Shown piece by piece: positions 22,268 to 33,129 of a DNA stretch of 64,000 nt. The notes below the pieces were generated by a model. It was not told where the DNA came from. It was given only the letters and a program-made list of their open reading frames with translations, and did not search any database. Position numbers and translations under genes: made by a program. The first letter of the stretch is position 1. The number at the start of each line of letters is the position of its first letter. This DNA comes from Metaphire vulgaris (taxonomy: Eukaryota; Annelida; Clitellata; Crassiclitellata; Megascolecidae): contig CM030837.1 in assembly GCA_018105865.1 (NCBI GenBank), positions 11,166,725 through 11,230,724 of the forward strand, written 5' to 3'.

Positions 22268-22358
22268 CTCCCAGTCCAAAACCATCAGAACCTAAATGAA
22301 CAGAGTCCCCAATATCAAGTTTGTTTGGTCGATCATCATCTATTCCATCTTCTGAATC
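22268..22358 (-). CDS. MED24: Mediator subunit 24, exon e (acidic linker)
   Basis: The fifth and last MED24 exon I can identify, 91 bp on the minus strand. The acceptor is TTTCTCTGCAG before GATTCAGAAG; the donor is GGGAG followed by GTATTT. Thirty codons plus one base read DSEDGIDDDRPNKLDIGDSV, then HLGSDGFGLG. It begins in phase 0, exactly the phase left by the exon at 30150-30205. In vertebrate MED24 this position is a low-conservation acidic segment after a basic RxKKR motif, so assignment rests on phase, splice sites and order rather than on sequence identity. The following exons (the MED24 C-terminus) are not recognised between here and position 1 and probably lie outside the window. 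Confidence 0.7.
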
Positions 22359-22419
22359 CTGCAGAGAAACACAGTAATTCATTTTAATTAAATATAGCAT
22401 GTACCACTTCAAAGACATT

Positions 22420-23085
22420 TAATGCTCAGTTTAACTGAGTTTATTTCCAACTCAAAACATCATAGAACATAAATCATAAGCAAAATGGTCATGCAGAAAA
22501 ATAAATTGAATATTATATAAATCCTTAATTATACTATATTGCTACAGAGGTTAACCTACCAACAAGGAGTATATTAATCATTTTAAAGCAATATTTAGTG
22601 CCAGTGCTGAAAGTCTGTAAAAAAGGTGCAGGAGTTCTCTTGGCGCTTAGGTGTGCATAGCAGTGCTGCAGTGGTACCTTTTGTACATGCACCCTCGTTA
22701 AATCTGAATATCTAAATTTCTATAGCGCTTTTTTAATCTTAATTAAATAGTTTTGCAAAAAGTACACCACGCTTTTACAATATTGGAACAAATATTGAAG
22801 AATTATGGAAAAAATTTCATGGTCCAAAAAGGTGCTGGAACTCAGCTCCACCGTGCCGGCTGACTTTCAGCACTGTTTAGTATTAGTTCGAGACTAGAGA
22901 TACCATGGGGAATAGAATTTCCTTAGACCAGTATCCTACACTGTACATGCAGGTAGTGTAAGTAGGTAGATGTCTTAATGTCAATATATCAGTATTTTAG
23001 AAAGTATATTTAAGGATTGATGGATTAGTATGTAACTTGAATTGTAATTATTTATTACCTATTCTCTTAAATAATTGGCTACATA
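22420..23085. other. Intronic DNA, nothing recognised
   Basis: AT-rich. At 22605-22640 and 22840-22880 there are related pieces (GGTGCAGGAGTTCTC / GGTGCTGGAACTCAG, and AGTGCTGAAAGTC / GACTTTCAGCACTG in inverted order). They look like the ends of a small MITE of about 270 bp, with too little support to delimit it. Confidence 0.35.
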
Positions 23086-23089
23086 CAAA

Positions 23090-24180
23090 ATCACTTTATT
23101 CTTCTAAGATATATTGTTTTAATTTATATTTAAATTCACTTAAGTTTAATATGCCAGTAAGCATTGTAGGTAATGAATACCAAATACGTGGACCAAATAA
23201 TCTTACAGTAAATAAACTGGTGTTTGTACGTGCATAAGGAATAATAAAGTACTCACTAGTTCTCATATAATAAGTATGTATGTTTTTATTGGCGGTAAAA
23301 TATTCCATTTTATAAAATATCAGCGGTAGTAAATTGTTAGTATATTTAAACATGAACACAGATGTTTGCTATTTATGTCTTTGAGCAATATTAACCTCTT
23401 CACCGGGCGCGACGTACCCCATGCGTCAACGGCGAATTTTCGTTAAACAGGCGCAACGTACCCCATACATCAAGTCACTTTCGTAGCAGTTTCATGGTCG
23501 GGCGCGTCGCATCCAATACGTCTTATGCTACAAATTGCTTTAGTATCTATCCATTCGCTAGATGACACCTGTTTTTACCTAATTCAGCTCTATTGTGCTA
23601 GGAAACAGACATTCTTTGGACCGAGAGGTCAAACCTTGGCCTGCGCTTGTAGGAAATCGTTTGAATAAAACGACTTGCTGGGTTCGACTTGATGTATCTG
23701 GACCAAATGTTGGCCGATTTTCAAACTTATTGGTTTATTTTGTTCCACTGACATTCCCCTAAAACTTTGCCGCTCACCCGATTGGGGTTACCACTGAAAA
23801 ATTTTCGCTATGGAGCTTTGAAATTTTTTGGGGAGGGTGCTATTTTAGCCCATAGAGTGGATCCTACCCCCAAATTTCTTTGTTTTGCATGGATGGTTAG
23901 AAAGAGGAGTAAAAAGGCTAAACAATGGCGTATACCTCATCTTCTTAGCTCTCATATAGCCTGAGATATCGCAAATTCAAAAAAATTACAGTTTTCATTT
24001 TGGAAGAACGTTTTTTTTTCAAAAATAATTCCCCAGTATGGTGACGGCATCTAAAAATTTAATCCCTGGTGAAGGGGTTAAGAATTTTTAATAACTTATA
24101 TAAGTTTGTAATATTAGTGCAATTAGTTGGGTTTGAATGCAGTCTAATTGCTTTATTTTGGATCTTTTGAATTTTATCAT
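23090..24180 (-). mobile_element. Rex1/CR1-like LINE 3' part, split by a TTAA element
   Basis: On the minus strand 24180-24082 reads KIQKIQNKAIRL and NITNLYKLLKIL, and 23390-23096 continues NIAQRHK and then FMFKYTNNLLPLIFY, FGPRIWYSLP and EFKYKLKQYIL, ending in a stop at about 23096. This is the post-RT region typical of Rex1/CR1-type LINEs. Removing the TTAA element (23395-24077) and one TTAA joins the two halves in frame as KLLKILNIAQ. One stop codon follows shortly after the junction. Confidence 0.75.
23395..24077 (-). mobile_element. TTAA-flanked element, family A (one internal unit)
   Basis: 683 bp between TTAA at 23391-23394 and TTAA at 24078-24081. The ends are CCTCTTCACCGGG and, on the other strand, CCCCTTCACCAGGG. 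The internal unit, in inverted orientation relative to the copy at 12 kb, contains GGTCAATAC-free sequence but the diagnostic CTATTTTAGCCC, CATGGATGGTTAGAAAGAGG and CTCATATAGCCTGAGAT blocks. No coding capacity. Confidence 0.85.
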
Positions 24181-24280
24181 TAGACATTTATTGTCGCAGC
24201 TGCCGGGGTGTGGTCGTTGATGATGGATGGCGATCTGGCTCAAGTGGCTGTTGTCCTCCCCAGTCACGATGGTGGACAGT

Positions 24281-24775
24281 TATTATTATTAAACGACAAT
24301 TTATATAGCACTATCTGCTTGGCGAAGTTCATAGTCAAGAGCGTTTTACAAAGACATATGATATGAGATTCCAAATAGGTGCGTTTTTAGTTTCTGTGCA
24401 AACCTATCTTGTGTGGTCTCCCTGGTTATTTCCTTGGGGAGGGCGTTCCAAAGTATGGGATTCCCCCTCGAGATGGATCTGTCCCCAAATATAGCTGTCT
24501 TGGATGGAGGGGAAACAACTAGCTGAACTTGGTGACTGGATCTGAGTTCCATCCGCCTGTCAGTTAACAGAGTTCTGCACACCAGTTCCGATATAGACTC
24601 TGGGCAGTCCAGGTCGTACAAGGCCTTATAAGATAACACAAATTGTTTAAAATCAATCTGTTCAGGGACCCGTAGCCAGTGGAGGTGATTGCAAAGTAGC
24701 GGCGTGACATGTTCGTTTCATCTGACTCGAAAGATTAACTGCGCTGAAACGTTAAGGACCGATTGGAGGCGGTTA
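24281..24775 (-). mobile_element. CR1/L2-like LINE 3' end with TAA tail
   Basis: Minus strand: NEHVTPLLCN-type sequence near 24710, then LSYKALYDLDCPESISELV, then PSKTAIFGDRSISRGNPILW and ALPKEI, with QKLKTHLFG at the end (24639-24346). The 3' tail is a TAA microsatellite (24281-24295). It is cut at 24775, where a TTAACCCTTAACCGGGG motif begins. It belongs to the same family as the ends at 40.0 and 57.9 kb. Confidence 0.75.
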
Positions 24776-25560
24776 ACCCTTAACCGGGGATTTAAATTTT
24801 GGATGTTGTTAAAGTGCTGGGAAATTATTCAAAACTAGTTTTCTTAATAATTTCCATTTTCTACTCTAATTAGCAATCACATAATGAATAATTGTACATT
24901 AATTGGCTGATAATTGGCATTGACCAGTTATATGCCGAAACCATTTGTTAAATGGCTAGAAAGATGCTCGCTTCGCTCGCGCTAGCTTCGCTCGCAGTGC
25001 AGGATAATACTAATCCAATACCTATACCTAATACCCAATCATTGAATTCATGCTGAACAACATTTCAATGATGTACTGTACATACGCCACCTAGCCAAGC
25101 TCTGCGCCATGTAATAATTAGGCCTATGTACGTTAAAATCATGCAACTGTGACCATTTGTGATGCTGTACACGTATTTTTTGTGTACGTTAAAATTGCAC
25201 AACTTCCTCAAGCTACGCCCACCAACGCATCGCGACACATTATGACGCTGCAATGAACAATTGAATGTACGCTTCGTCAAACGCTTCTTCGACTAAACCG
25301 TTTGGTTACCAATAGCAACGTCGTCTTCGAACATCGCCCACCAACGCATTGCGACGTTGACAGAACAATTAAATGTACGCTTCGTCAAACGCTCGCCCAC
25401 CAACGCATCACGACGTAAAGACTAAACCGTCTACCAATAGTCAACCAATCAGAACGCTTGAAGGTAACAGAGAGACATACAGAGCAAGGATCGTAATATT
25501 ATAGATTAATGCTGATTATTTGCCACTGGGCTGATTATCAGCCAATACCAATTATCAGAG
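24776..25560. repeat. TTAA-element end and degenerate tandem repeats
   Basis: 24776-24830 looks like one end of a TTAA family A element (TTAACCCTTAACCGGGGATT), truncated. At 24965-25000 TCGCTTCGCTCGCG is repeated. From 25205 to 25440 three partial copies of a 60-115 bp unit occur, each with CGCCCACCAACGCAT and two with AATGTACGCTTCGTCAAACGC. No coding capacity recognised. Confidence 0.5.
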
Positions 25561-26289
25561 TATCATATATACTCGGGGATAAGTCGAGAAATTTATGCCT
25601 AAAAATTCGCTTAAAAACGCAGTTGACTTATCTGCGAGTCAATGCAATTTTCCAAAGAATTTTGAGATATAAACGCATTTCTAATGAATTACAACGTTAA
25701 GCCATGTTGCGCCTACCGATATTTAAAGACACTTCCATCAAAAGACGCTGGATGTCTGGATCTTTTCTTAAGTAGGCACAGTCGCTCTACGACAGTTAGC
25801 TTTAGTCTATCAATTAATTACTAACCAGGTAAACAATTTCCATTGAGTACCGAATCCGGGATGTGCCATTTGCCGGAACCGGGTACGAACCAAGTAGTAC
25901 TAGTAGCGGCATCTCTGAGTCCAGAGAGAAATTAAAAATTTCCAAATCAGGCTACTTAATTTTGGATTAGACATTCTAGGATGAGTATTGATAAATTTTA
26001 TTAACTTTATTTTCTACAAATTTGGCGGCCGCATTCGCAAACGGAAATGGTGGAGGTTGGCGGAAACCATAGAATATAATATTTAGATTAAATGGAATTT
26101 TTATAGACCTATTATGAGTTTGATTTAATTTTTCAATTTTTAACTAATTGTGTGCATATTATTTGCCAAGGAAAATACTTTTTAAAAATCTAATATTTGG
26201 CCGTGGCAAATGTCTGAGGCAATTCCAGTTGGCCCTACAATTAATGGCATGCCAACAAAACTATTGCTAACTACTGCCTTTGCCCTTAA

Positions 26290-27331
26290 CCCGTTGAAGG
26301 GGGAATTAATTTTTACAAGACGTTACCAATTTTGGTAACTAATTTTGGGGGAAAGCGTTTGTTTGAACTGTGAACATGTACTTTTTAAACTTACTACATT
26401 TCAGGCTAAATAGAAGCTACAAAGATGTGGTTTGCATCATTGTTTAGCATTTTTATTGTACTTACCATCCATCCGTGCCAAAAAAGAAATTTCGGGGGTT
26501 GGGCCCACCCTACAGACCAAAATATGACCCCCTTCCAAAAAATACGTTCAAAGGTCAATAAAAAAATTTTTTCAGCCGTGACCCCCCTAGGTTCAGCGGC
26601 AAAGTTGTAGGTGGGTGTCTTTGGAACAGATTAGTTCAAAAATTTTGAAGATGGGACCCAATTTGGGGGAGTTATGGTGTTTCTACACCAGGCGCACGTT
26701 GCTCGGAGAAGTGAAATTTTTTTGCGAGAATCTTGAAATCTGAAACACCTTACCTTGCAGGCTATATAGAAGCTACAAAGACGTGGTTTGCATCATTGTT
26801 TAGCATTTTTATTGTACTTACCATCCATCCGCCAAAAAAAAAAAAAGAAATTTCGGGGGTTGGGTCCACCCTACAGACCAAAATATGACCCCTCCCAAAA
26901 AATACGTTCAAAGGTCAATAAAAAATTTTTTTCAGCGGTGACCCCCCTAGGTTCAGCGGCAAAGTTGTAGGTGGGTGTCTTTGGAACAGATTAGTTCAAA
27001 AATTTTTAAGATGGGACCCAATTTGGGGGAGTTATGGTGTTTCTACACCAGGCACCCGTTGCTCGGAGAAGTGAATTTTTTTGCGAGAATCTTGAAATCT
27101 GCAGGCTATATAGAAGCTACAAAGATGTGGTTTGCATCATTGTTTAGCATTTTTATTGTAATTACCATCCATCCGTGCCAAAAAGGAAATCAAATCAAAT
27201 CAAGAAAACGTTTTTAAACGGCGAACACCGTGGTGGAAGAGCAAAACAGTTGCGCGACGTTTTAAAACGTCGGACCCCGTTCGCATATGATTTCCGGGCG
27301 ACGTTTTAAGACGTCAAACCCCTGTAACGAG
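26290..27331 (+). mobile_element. TTAA-flanked element, family A (three internal units)
   Basis: 1042 bp, flanked by TTAA at 26286-26289 and 27332-27335. The ends are CCCGTTGAAGGGGG and (minus) CTCGTTACAGGGG. The roughly 350-bp internal unit occurs about two and a half times (starting near 26400, 26755 and 27105), each with AGAAGCTACAAAGA and GTGGTTTGCATCATTGTTTA. The third is cut after about 90 bp and followed directly by the ACGTTTTTAAACGGCGAA tail. The first two units are nearly identical. Confidence 0.85.
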
Positions 27332-27512
27332 TTAAGGCATTACAGGCTTTGGCTGGGACCACCCAGGCTGCTCTTGTAAAGTCCCGCTACGACCCAGTTT
27401 TACGGTTGGCAGCCCAGCTCTAGGCAACAATCACAATGCGCAATGCATTCTGGTCTAGTAAACAATGTGCCGGCTGTCCAGATGAATCATAACGCCCACA
27501 ATACTCGCAATG

Positions 27513-27513
<1 letters not shown>

Positions 27514-27572
<59 letters not shown>

Positions 27573-28145
27573 CCGAGACAACTTCTATAGCACTGTAACA
27601 AAGCCAAAGCCACAGTCAAAGGCGCTCTGACATCATTGGCATGTCGATGACAAACATAGGATGATGATCTTGAAAGTCTGTTTTAATAGAATGACAGAAT
27701 TCTCTGCCTTGACGAATACGGTGGTGAATCCTATAGAAAGCGGTCTTTTGTAAAAGAAACATTCACAGCAGATGGCAATCGTTCCAACTAGTCTTGGAGG
27801 CGCCCGTCTCAGTCTACCATAGAGTTCTACCGGCGACATCCGCTAGGACAATAGCGCTATATAAATCAACCTATAACTAATGTCAATGGAATAAAGGCCG
27901 GTCCAAGATGGCGGTACAGACACTCGACGGAGAACGACCAAAAACGTCCAAATCTACCCAGAGAAAGTGAAGAGGACCCCACGAAAACGATGAGAAGTCC
28001 ATACTACGCAAATTTAGCGCTAAAACCCAGCGCAAGAAGCCGGCAAACTGCCAAGAACGACGATCTTAGAACGACAATCTTCTGAGGCATGCGCATACAC
28101 ATACAAAGCAGCCGGAGGGCTCCAAACCGGCATTATGGGTTATAG
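27514..28145 (-). mobile_element. SINE-like retroposon, copy 1 (TTA tail)
   Basis: On the minus strand the copy starts near 28145 (GCCGGTTTGGAGCC), runs through CAAGATGGCGG (read on the plus strand at 27908) and ends with a GGCGCTATAGAAGT-like 3' end, then a TAA microsatellite (27572-27514). The copy at 30355-31035 is homologous over its whole length. No protein frame is conserved between the two, so a non-autonomous retroposon borrowing a LINE 3' end is the best reading. Confidence 0.6.
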
Positions 28146-28479
28146 CAAGTGAGCAACAAACACTCCAACCACGATGGCCTGCAAACAGTTTGGAGACGCC
28201 AGGATTGGGGAATAGAATGTCCGTCTGTTGACCCAATTTCAATGTAGATCAGGTGTAATTATGCAATTCAAGAAGTCTGTAGGTTCCTAAAATTTCGTTG
28301 TCGACTTATACGTGGGTCATAGCAAATTTCCTTAATTTTTTACCTAAAAACGGGGTCGACTTATCTGTGAGGTCGACCTATCCACGAGTATATACGGTAT
28401 ATGTGGGTCATTGCAAATTTTTCATTTTTTTGGTCTAAAAATGGGCTACACTAGTCTCCAAAAACAACTTATAAGTGAG

Positions 28480-28882
28480 TTATATGACAATGCTACATTA
28501 CTATAGTAAAACTATGAATAGTTCAAGTCATTATTATTAATTTAAAACATATCATTTCTATTACTATTGAATGATTTAAGAACATGTGTTCATAACCACT
28601 ATAAATATTTTATACTTATATAAATTATATTATGCACGTATAATCGTGGTTTTTAATTATGGCCAGTGAAAATATGCTACTTCAAAATTTTGGCCCTTTG
28701 CGGAAAAAGTTGGTTGACCACTGTTTTAGAGGAAATCATATGCATACTGTGATGGCACAAATCACATTAGCCTGCATATGATGATTTATTCATTAAAATA
28801 TTTAGGTGAAAAAAAATTGTAGACATTAGAAAATCCAAACCAGACGTGTGATATTCACTTAGGGTAAAATCAGATGCACTTC
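28480..28882. other. Intronic DNA with a MITE end
   Basis: Mostly AT-rich. At 28672-28730 the minus strand reads CAGTGGTCAACCAACTTTTT followed by GCAAAGGGCC, the opening of a hAT-type MITE whose other end is not visible. Confidence 0.4.
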
Positions 28883-28886
28883 TTAA

Positions 28887-29614
28887 CCTCTTCACCGTGG
28901 ATTAAATTTTCAGACGCCGTCACCGTACTGGGGATTTAATTTTTGGGAAAACGTTCTTCAGAAATGAAAACTGTAACGTTTTAAATTTGCTATATATATT
29001 TTTTTGAATTTGCTAAATCTCAGGCTATATAAGAGCTAACAAGATGAGGTATGCACCATTGTTTAGCTTTTTTATTCCTCTTTCTAACCATCAGTGCAAA
29101 AAAATTTGGGGGTAGGGTCCATTCTACGGCTTAAAATAAAACCCCCACCAAAAATTTTTTTTTGAAGCTCCATAGCTAAAATTTCTCAGCGGTAACCCCA
29201 CCTTCGTCAGCAGCAAAGTTGTAGGGGGATGTCAAAGGAACAAAATAAATCAAAAAGTTTAAAAATCGTGCAACATTTGGTAAATATACATCAAGTCTAA
29301 CCCGAAAAAGTCGAATTCTGGAAGTTATTAGTCTCACCCTTTGCTCCAAAGAATATATATTCTCTCTTTCAAGGATACCATGTAGCTGAAAAATAGGTGC
29401 TATCTAGCGAATGGATGGATACTAAAGCGATTTGCAGCATAAAATGTCTGTGATATATCACATACGTTTCACAAAATGCCTCTAAACTTACATGACGAGC
29501 CTGGCTCTGGGATCCCAAATAACGGCAGATAACGTTGGACGAGCTGAGCTCGGGGATCCCAAATAACGGCAGATAACGTTGGACGAGCTGAGCTCGGGGA
29601 CCCCGGTTAAGGGG
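28887..29614 (+). mobile_element. TTAA-flanked element, family A (one internal unit)
   Basis: 728 bp between TTAA at 28883-28886 and 29615-29618. Ends are CCTCTTCACCGTGG and (minus) CCCCTTAACCGGGG. One internal unit (CAGGCTATATAAGAGCTAAC; TTTGGGGGTAGGGTCC). Near the right end a 48-bp block with AACGGCAGATAACGTTGGAC is present twice in tandem. Confidence 0.85.
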
Positions 29615-29655
29615 TTAAATCATAAATAATCATAGTGTCATTAGAACATCTAAGC

Positions 29656-30064
29656 CAGTGATGGGCACACATTTTTATCTGAGGGCCGCAAAAGTGTCTG
29701 CGATGAAAGCCAAGGGTCGCACACATTTTTTCGTCATTTAGAATTAAATTTTAAAGTAGTTTCCAAAACGACTTTAACATAACGTATTATGTACTGTGCA
29801 GTGTACATGTAAGTATTTATTAATAAGTCCAGACTGTCAAGTCGAACAAAAGTTAGTAAATATTACAAGCATTATTTCTAGTTAACGATCAAGTGCCAAA
29901 GTGTAAATCCATTTTGAATGCTGAATCTTCCATTAAGGTGCTGTCAAATGTTTAACATGTTTTAGAGGGCCGCACATTAATGTAGTATTTCTCGATGTCG
30001 GGGGCCGCACAAAAGGGCTTCGAGGGCCGCATGTGGCCTGCGGGCCGCACTTTGCCCATCCCTG
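29656..30064. mobile_element. hAT MITE with perfect 8-bp target duplication
   Basis: Ends CAGTGATGGGCACAC and (minus) CAGGGATGGGCAAAG, with GAGGGCCGCA repeated just inside both ends. The 8-bp target duplication ATCTAAGC is perfect (29648-29655 and 30065-30072). 409 bp, non-coding. Confidence 0.9.
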
Positions 30065-30149
30065 ATCTAAGCACTCTCAAAACTCAGTGTAAAATACTGC
30101 ACAAGCAGCACAAGTGAGACCTAAAAGCAACAATAAAAATGGCACAAAC

Positions 30150-30205
30150 CTCCAGCTGCACATCTGTAATTGTTCTTTTTCTTCCCCTCAGGACACTTGT
30201 AGCAT
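30150..30205 (-). CDS. MED24: Mediator subunit 24, exon d
   Basis: A 56-bp microexon-like exon on the minus strand. The acceptor is TTTAATTTTAG before ATGCTACAAG; the donor is CTGGAG followed by GTTTGT. Its first two bases complete the codon begun by the exon at 35100-35337, giving D-ATSVLRGRKRTITDVQLE. The basic RGRKR followed by an acidic stretch matches the RQKKR...DIED region of vertebrate MED24 at the same place in the protein. It ends in phase 0, as required by the exon at 22268-22358. It is far too short to be found by open-frame length. Confidence 0.8.
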
Positions 30206-30354
30206 CTAAAATTAAACTAAAATTTAAAATTAAATGATTAAATCATAGACAGGAAACAATTTTACACTTTGGGGAGAATTATTGCAACTTTGTTTCATCA
30301 TTTTGACCCTTAATTTCATTTCCACTATTTTGAGCACTCTATTTTCTTTCAATT

Positions 30355-31035
30355 ATCTATCTTTATCTTTATCTTTATCTTCTTGACGACTTCTATAGCG
30401 CCGTACGCACGACGAATGTCGAAGTCAAAGGCGCTTTGACATACTTTGGCATGCCGATTGCGAACGTCGGATAACAGAGTCAGCGTAAAGTCAGCCCTGA
30501 TGGAAACGACGGAGATCGCCGCCAAAACGCCCACGGCAGCGAATCCCGTAGAAAGGAGCCTTCAGCTGTAGAACCGTCCGCACCAGGCACGTCAAAGGAG
30601 CAAAACACGGGATAAGATGTTGAAAATTCCGCAGATGTTGTAAGAACTGTCCGCGAGGCGAGCCACACGGATAATTTCTGAGATGCGGACTCCCGTGAGT
30701 AAACCGTCGTCGAGCTAGGTGAATCCGACTTTGGATGGAATTCCAGGTTACAATTAGAACGGATGTCGCAGCATTCCCGCACGTGTATCTAGTCTGCAGT
30801 TCTGCCAGGCGCGGTGATTAGAAAAATCGCAAAACAAGATGGCGGACCAGACAGGCGACGAATCAGCGACTAAAACCGTCCTAATCCACCCGAGAAAAGC
30901 GCAGAGGACCTTCCGAAAATGACGGGAAGGTCACTACTCGCACATTTTGCGCTAAAACGAGCGCAAAATATCGTCGAACCTCCCAGAACGACGCTTTTCC
31001 GAGGCATGCACAGGAGCATGCTTGGCAGCCGGAAA
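30355..31035 (-). mobile_element. SINE-like retroposon, copy 2 (TTTATC tail)
   Basis: Homologous to 27514-28145, in the same orientation. Shared landmarks are CAAGATGGCGG (plus strand, 30836), TTTTGCGCT/TTTAGCGCTAAAAC, CCGAGGCATG/TGAGGCATG, and the 3' end GACTTCTATAGCGCCGTACG. The tail is a TTTATC microsatellite (30355-30382), unlike the TTA tail of copy 1. CpG-rich against an AT-rich background. No conserved coding frame. Confidence 0.6.
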
Positions 31036-31261
31036 CGGCGCCACCGGAATTCAATTATTCTGCACTTTTAGGCAAATCACATTTACAAATTCTACTTCTG
31101 TCAAATCACAAAAGCAATCACTGGCGAAAAGGTTTAACGTTGAAGCCCTCTTAGAACATAATGACCTCGCTCAGGCATACGAACTGGAGTTACGGAACAG
31201 GTTCAAGATCCTTGCAGAACTCAAAGATGATACAGAGGCAGCATGGAATGTGCTTAGCTCC

Positions 31262-31793
31262 CAGTGATGGGCAACTAGTTAACAATTAGTTACTAACTAA
31301 AAGTTTAACTAATTTTTTAGTTATCTTCATAGTTTATTTAAATATAATTAGTTTAGTTAAAATGCTAGTTTAAATGAAAAATTTTAGTTAATAACTAAAT
31401 AGTTTAACTAAAACTTTTTAGTTGGTGTCCCGAATTCTCAATAACAGTCCCTTTTCAATCTATTCTTTTCTGGGTCATTTTTTCCAAACAAACTTGACAA
31501 ATTGGTGTTGCTGCAGTCTAGACTAAGACTTAAATATTAAATAGACAATAATTAATGATTTCAATGGCTCATTGACTGATATGTTCATGTTGCGAGCATC
31601 GTCTAGGTTTTCATGAACACATACCTGAGACCTAGGAAATAGTTGTAAAATTAGTTGCAAAAGTTTAACTATATCTTTTAAGTTTAGTTAACTATTTTAG
31701 AAAGTTAGTTTGCAACTAAAAGTTTAACTACTTATTTCTAGTTTAAATTCAGTTATTGTATAACTAATGTTTTTAGTTAGTTGCCCATCACTG
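31262..31793. mobile_element. hAT MITE with TTTAACTA arrays and perfect target duplication
   Basis: Ends CAGTGATGGGCAACTAGTTA and (minus) CAGTGATGGGCAACTAACTA. The 8-bp duplication TTAGCTCC is perfect (31254-31261, 31794-31801). Subterminal regions are packed with TTTAACTA / TAGTTAAA motifs in both orientations. 532 bp. Removing it with one target copy joins the LINE frame as WNVLSS-TIMDSAEK. Confidence 0.92.
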
Positions 31794-32225
31794 TTAGCTC
31801 CACAATCATGGATTCTGCTGAAAAAACCATTGAACATAAACAACGAACACGTGCTCCATGGATGTCAGATGAAACATACAACATCCTTCCTGAAAGGCAG
31901 CAGCCTGACAGAGTGGCAACCACCAAGAATGGAACCGGCTTAAACGATGCTTTGAGGAATCTGCCAGTCATGATCGTGAAAAGTTCTACAACAAACTGGC
32001 AGAGGAGACTGAAAAGAGCCTCACACAAAACAATCTCCGCCCTGCTTTCAGAACCATCAAGAAAATCTGTCGCCAATCTCTGGACAACTACATTAATTGT
32101 CCACTAAATGACTGGCAGGGTATTCCCTGTTCTTCCGAAGATGCTATCCTTTCTCTGTGGATGAAACACTACGATGAAGCGCTGAATCATCCTCCTGGCA
32201 TACCATCCCAAACACTGGATGATAT

Positions 32226-32888
32226 TGTAGCGAAATCATTAATATCATATAATAAGTTAGTTTATTAGGTAGTCCCCAGGTAGCGCTGTTAGCCATTAAG
32301 TAGTCGCAATAGACAGAACCATTAATAATACAATAGCCGGAGGTCCCATGATAATAATACGTGGGAGGTCGGTGGCCTAATAGTATAGGAAGGCTGGAAG
32401 GCGAGGGTTAGATGGATAGAGCCAAGAGCCAGGAGTAGGACAGCTATGATTGGCTGGCGAGGTTAGCACACCCCACTCAAGCCTGTCCAAAACCGTATAA
32501 ATAGCGATCCGAACAGTAGACAGGACCGATTGCCGAGGCGGCGTGTGTGGTGAAGGAGAGGTCCTGTGATAGAAAAGGTACATGGTACACGAAGAGTGGT
32601 ACACGGGTACACGAGAGATAGGAAGGTACACGGTACACGAAGAGTGGTACATGGGTACACAAAAGGTAAGAAGGGTACACGAGAGCCATAGAGTGTGAGG
32701 CGTATTAAGAGAAGAGAGGGAGAGACTGATGAGTAGTCAGCCCTACATATATAAGAGAGAAAGCCTATGCCAAAAAGCTAGGTCGACCCACACGCGTCCT
32801 TTTGAATATTGATAACCCCTTTGTAGCCAGCCGGGCCTAGGCATCCTGGGAACGCTATAGTTAAGTAGTGAAGGCCTAGTTCACCACA
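32226..32888 (+). mobile_element. Solo LTR of an LTR retrotransposon
   Basis: 663 bp starting TGTAGCGAAATC and ending TTCACCACA, flanked by ATAT on both sides (32222-32225, 32889-32892). It has a promoter-like CCGTATAAATAGCG at 32493-32506 and an internal tandem of roughly 70 bp built on GGTACACG (32577-32690). No internal coding region or second LTR is present, so this is what recombination between two LTRs leaves. Class (Gypsy, BEL or other) cannot be told from the LTR alone. Confidence 0.75.
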
Positions 32889-33129
32889 ATATCACCGAAA
32901 ACGCCATTCCAGACCCCGATATCGCATCTGACGAGCCCACGCTCCATGAGGTCGAGAATGCCATTCTCAGGCTGAAAAACATCAAAGCCCCAGTGGCAGA
33001 TGGCATCCCTGCTGAGCTACTTAAATGTGCAATTGACCCTGTATCCAGGACTCTTCATTCACTCTTCCAGAAAGTATGGAGATCTTGTAAGGTGCCAGCG
33101 GCCTGGAAGGAAGAGATCATAATCAGGGC

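Larger units (their letters stand above)
25563..28396. mobile_element. TA-flanked MITE with two nested insertions
   Basis: Left end TCATATATACTCGGGGATAA; right end (minus) CCGTATATACTCGTGGATAG. Both are followed by GTCGA motifs that recur as GTTGACTTATC / GTCGACTTATC, and both are flanked by TA (25561-25562 and 28397-28398), as for Tc1/mariner-type elements. It contains a TTAA element (26290-27331) and a SINE-like retroposon (27514-28145), which account for over half of its length. A partial repeat of its right end continues to about 28480. Confidence 0.65.

Noticed and set aside
25205..25440. CRISPR-like array (repeats of CGCCCACCAACGCAT)
   Set aside because: Only three uneven, degenerate copies with unequal spacing in eukaryotic intronic DNA.
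32377..32689. Three overlapping minus-strand frames rich in VPCTF and HSSC
   Set aside because: Translations of the GGTACACG tandem repeat inside the solo LTR; antisense to its promoter-like TATA.
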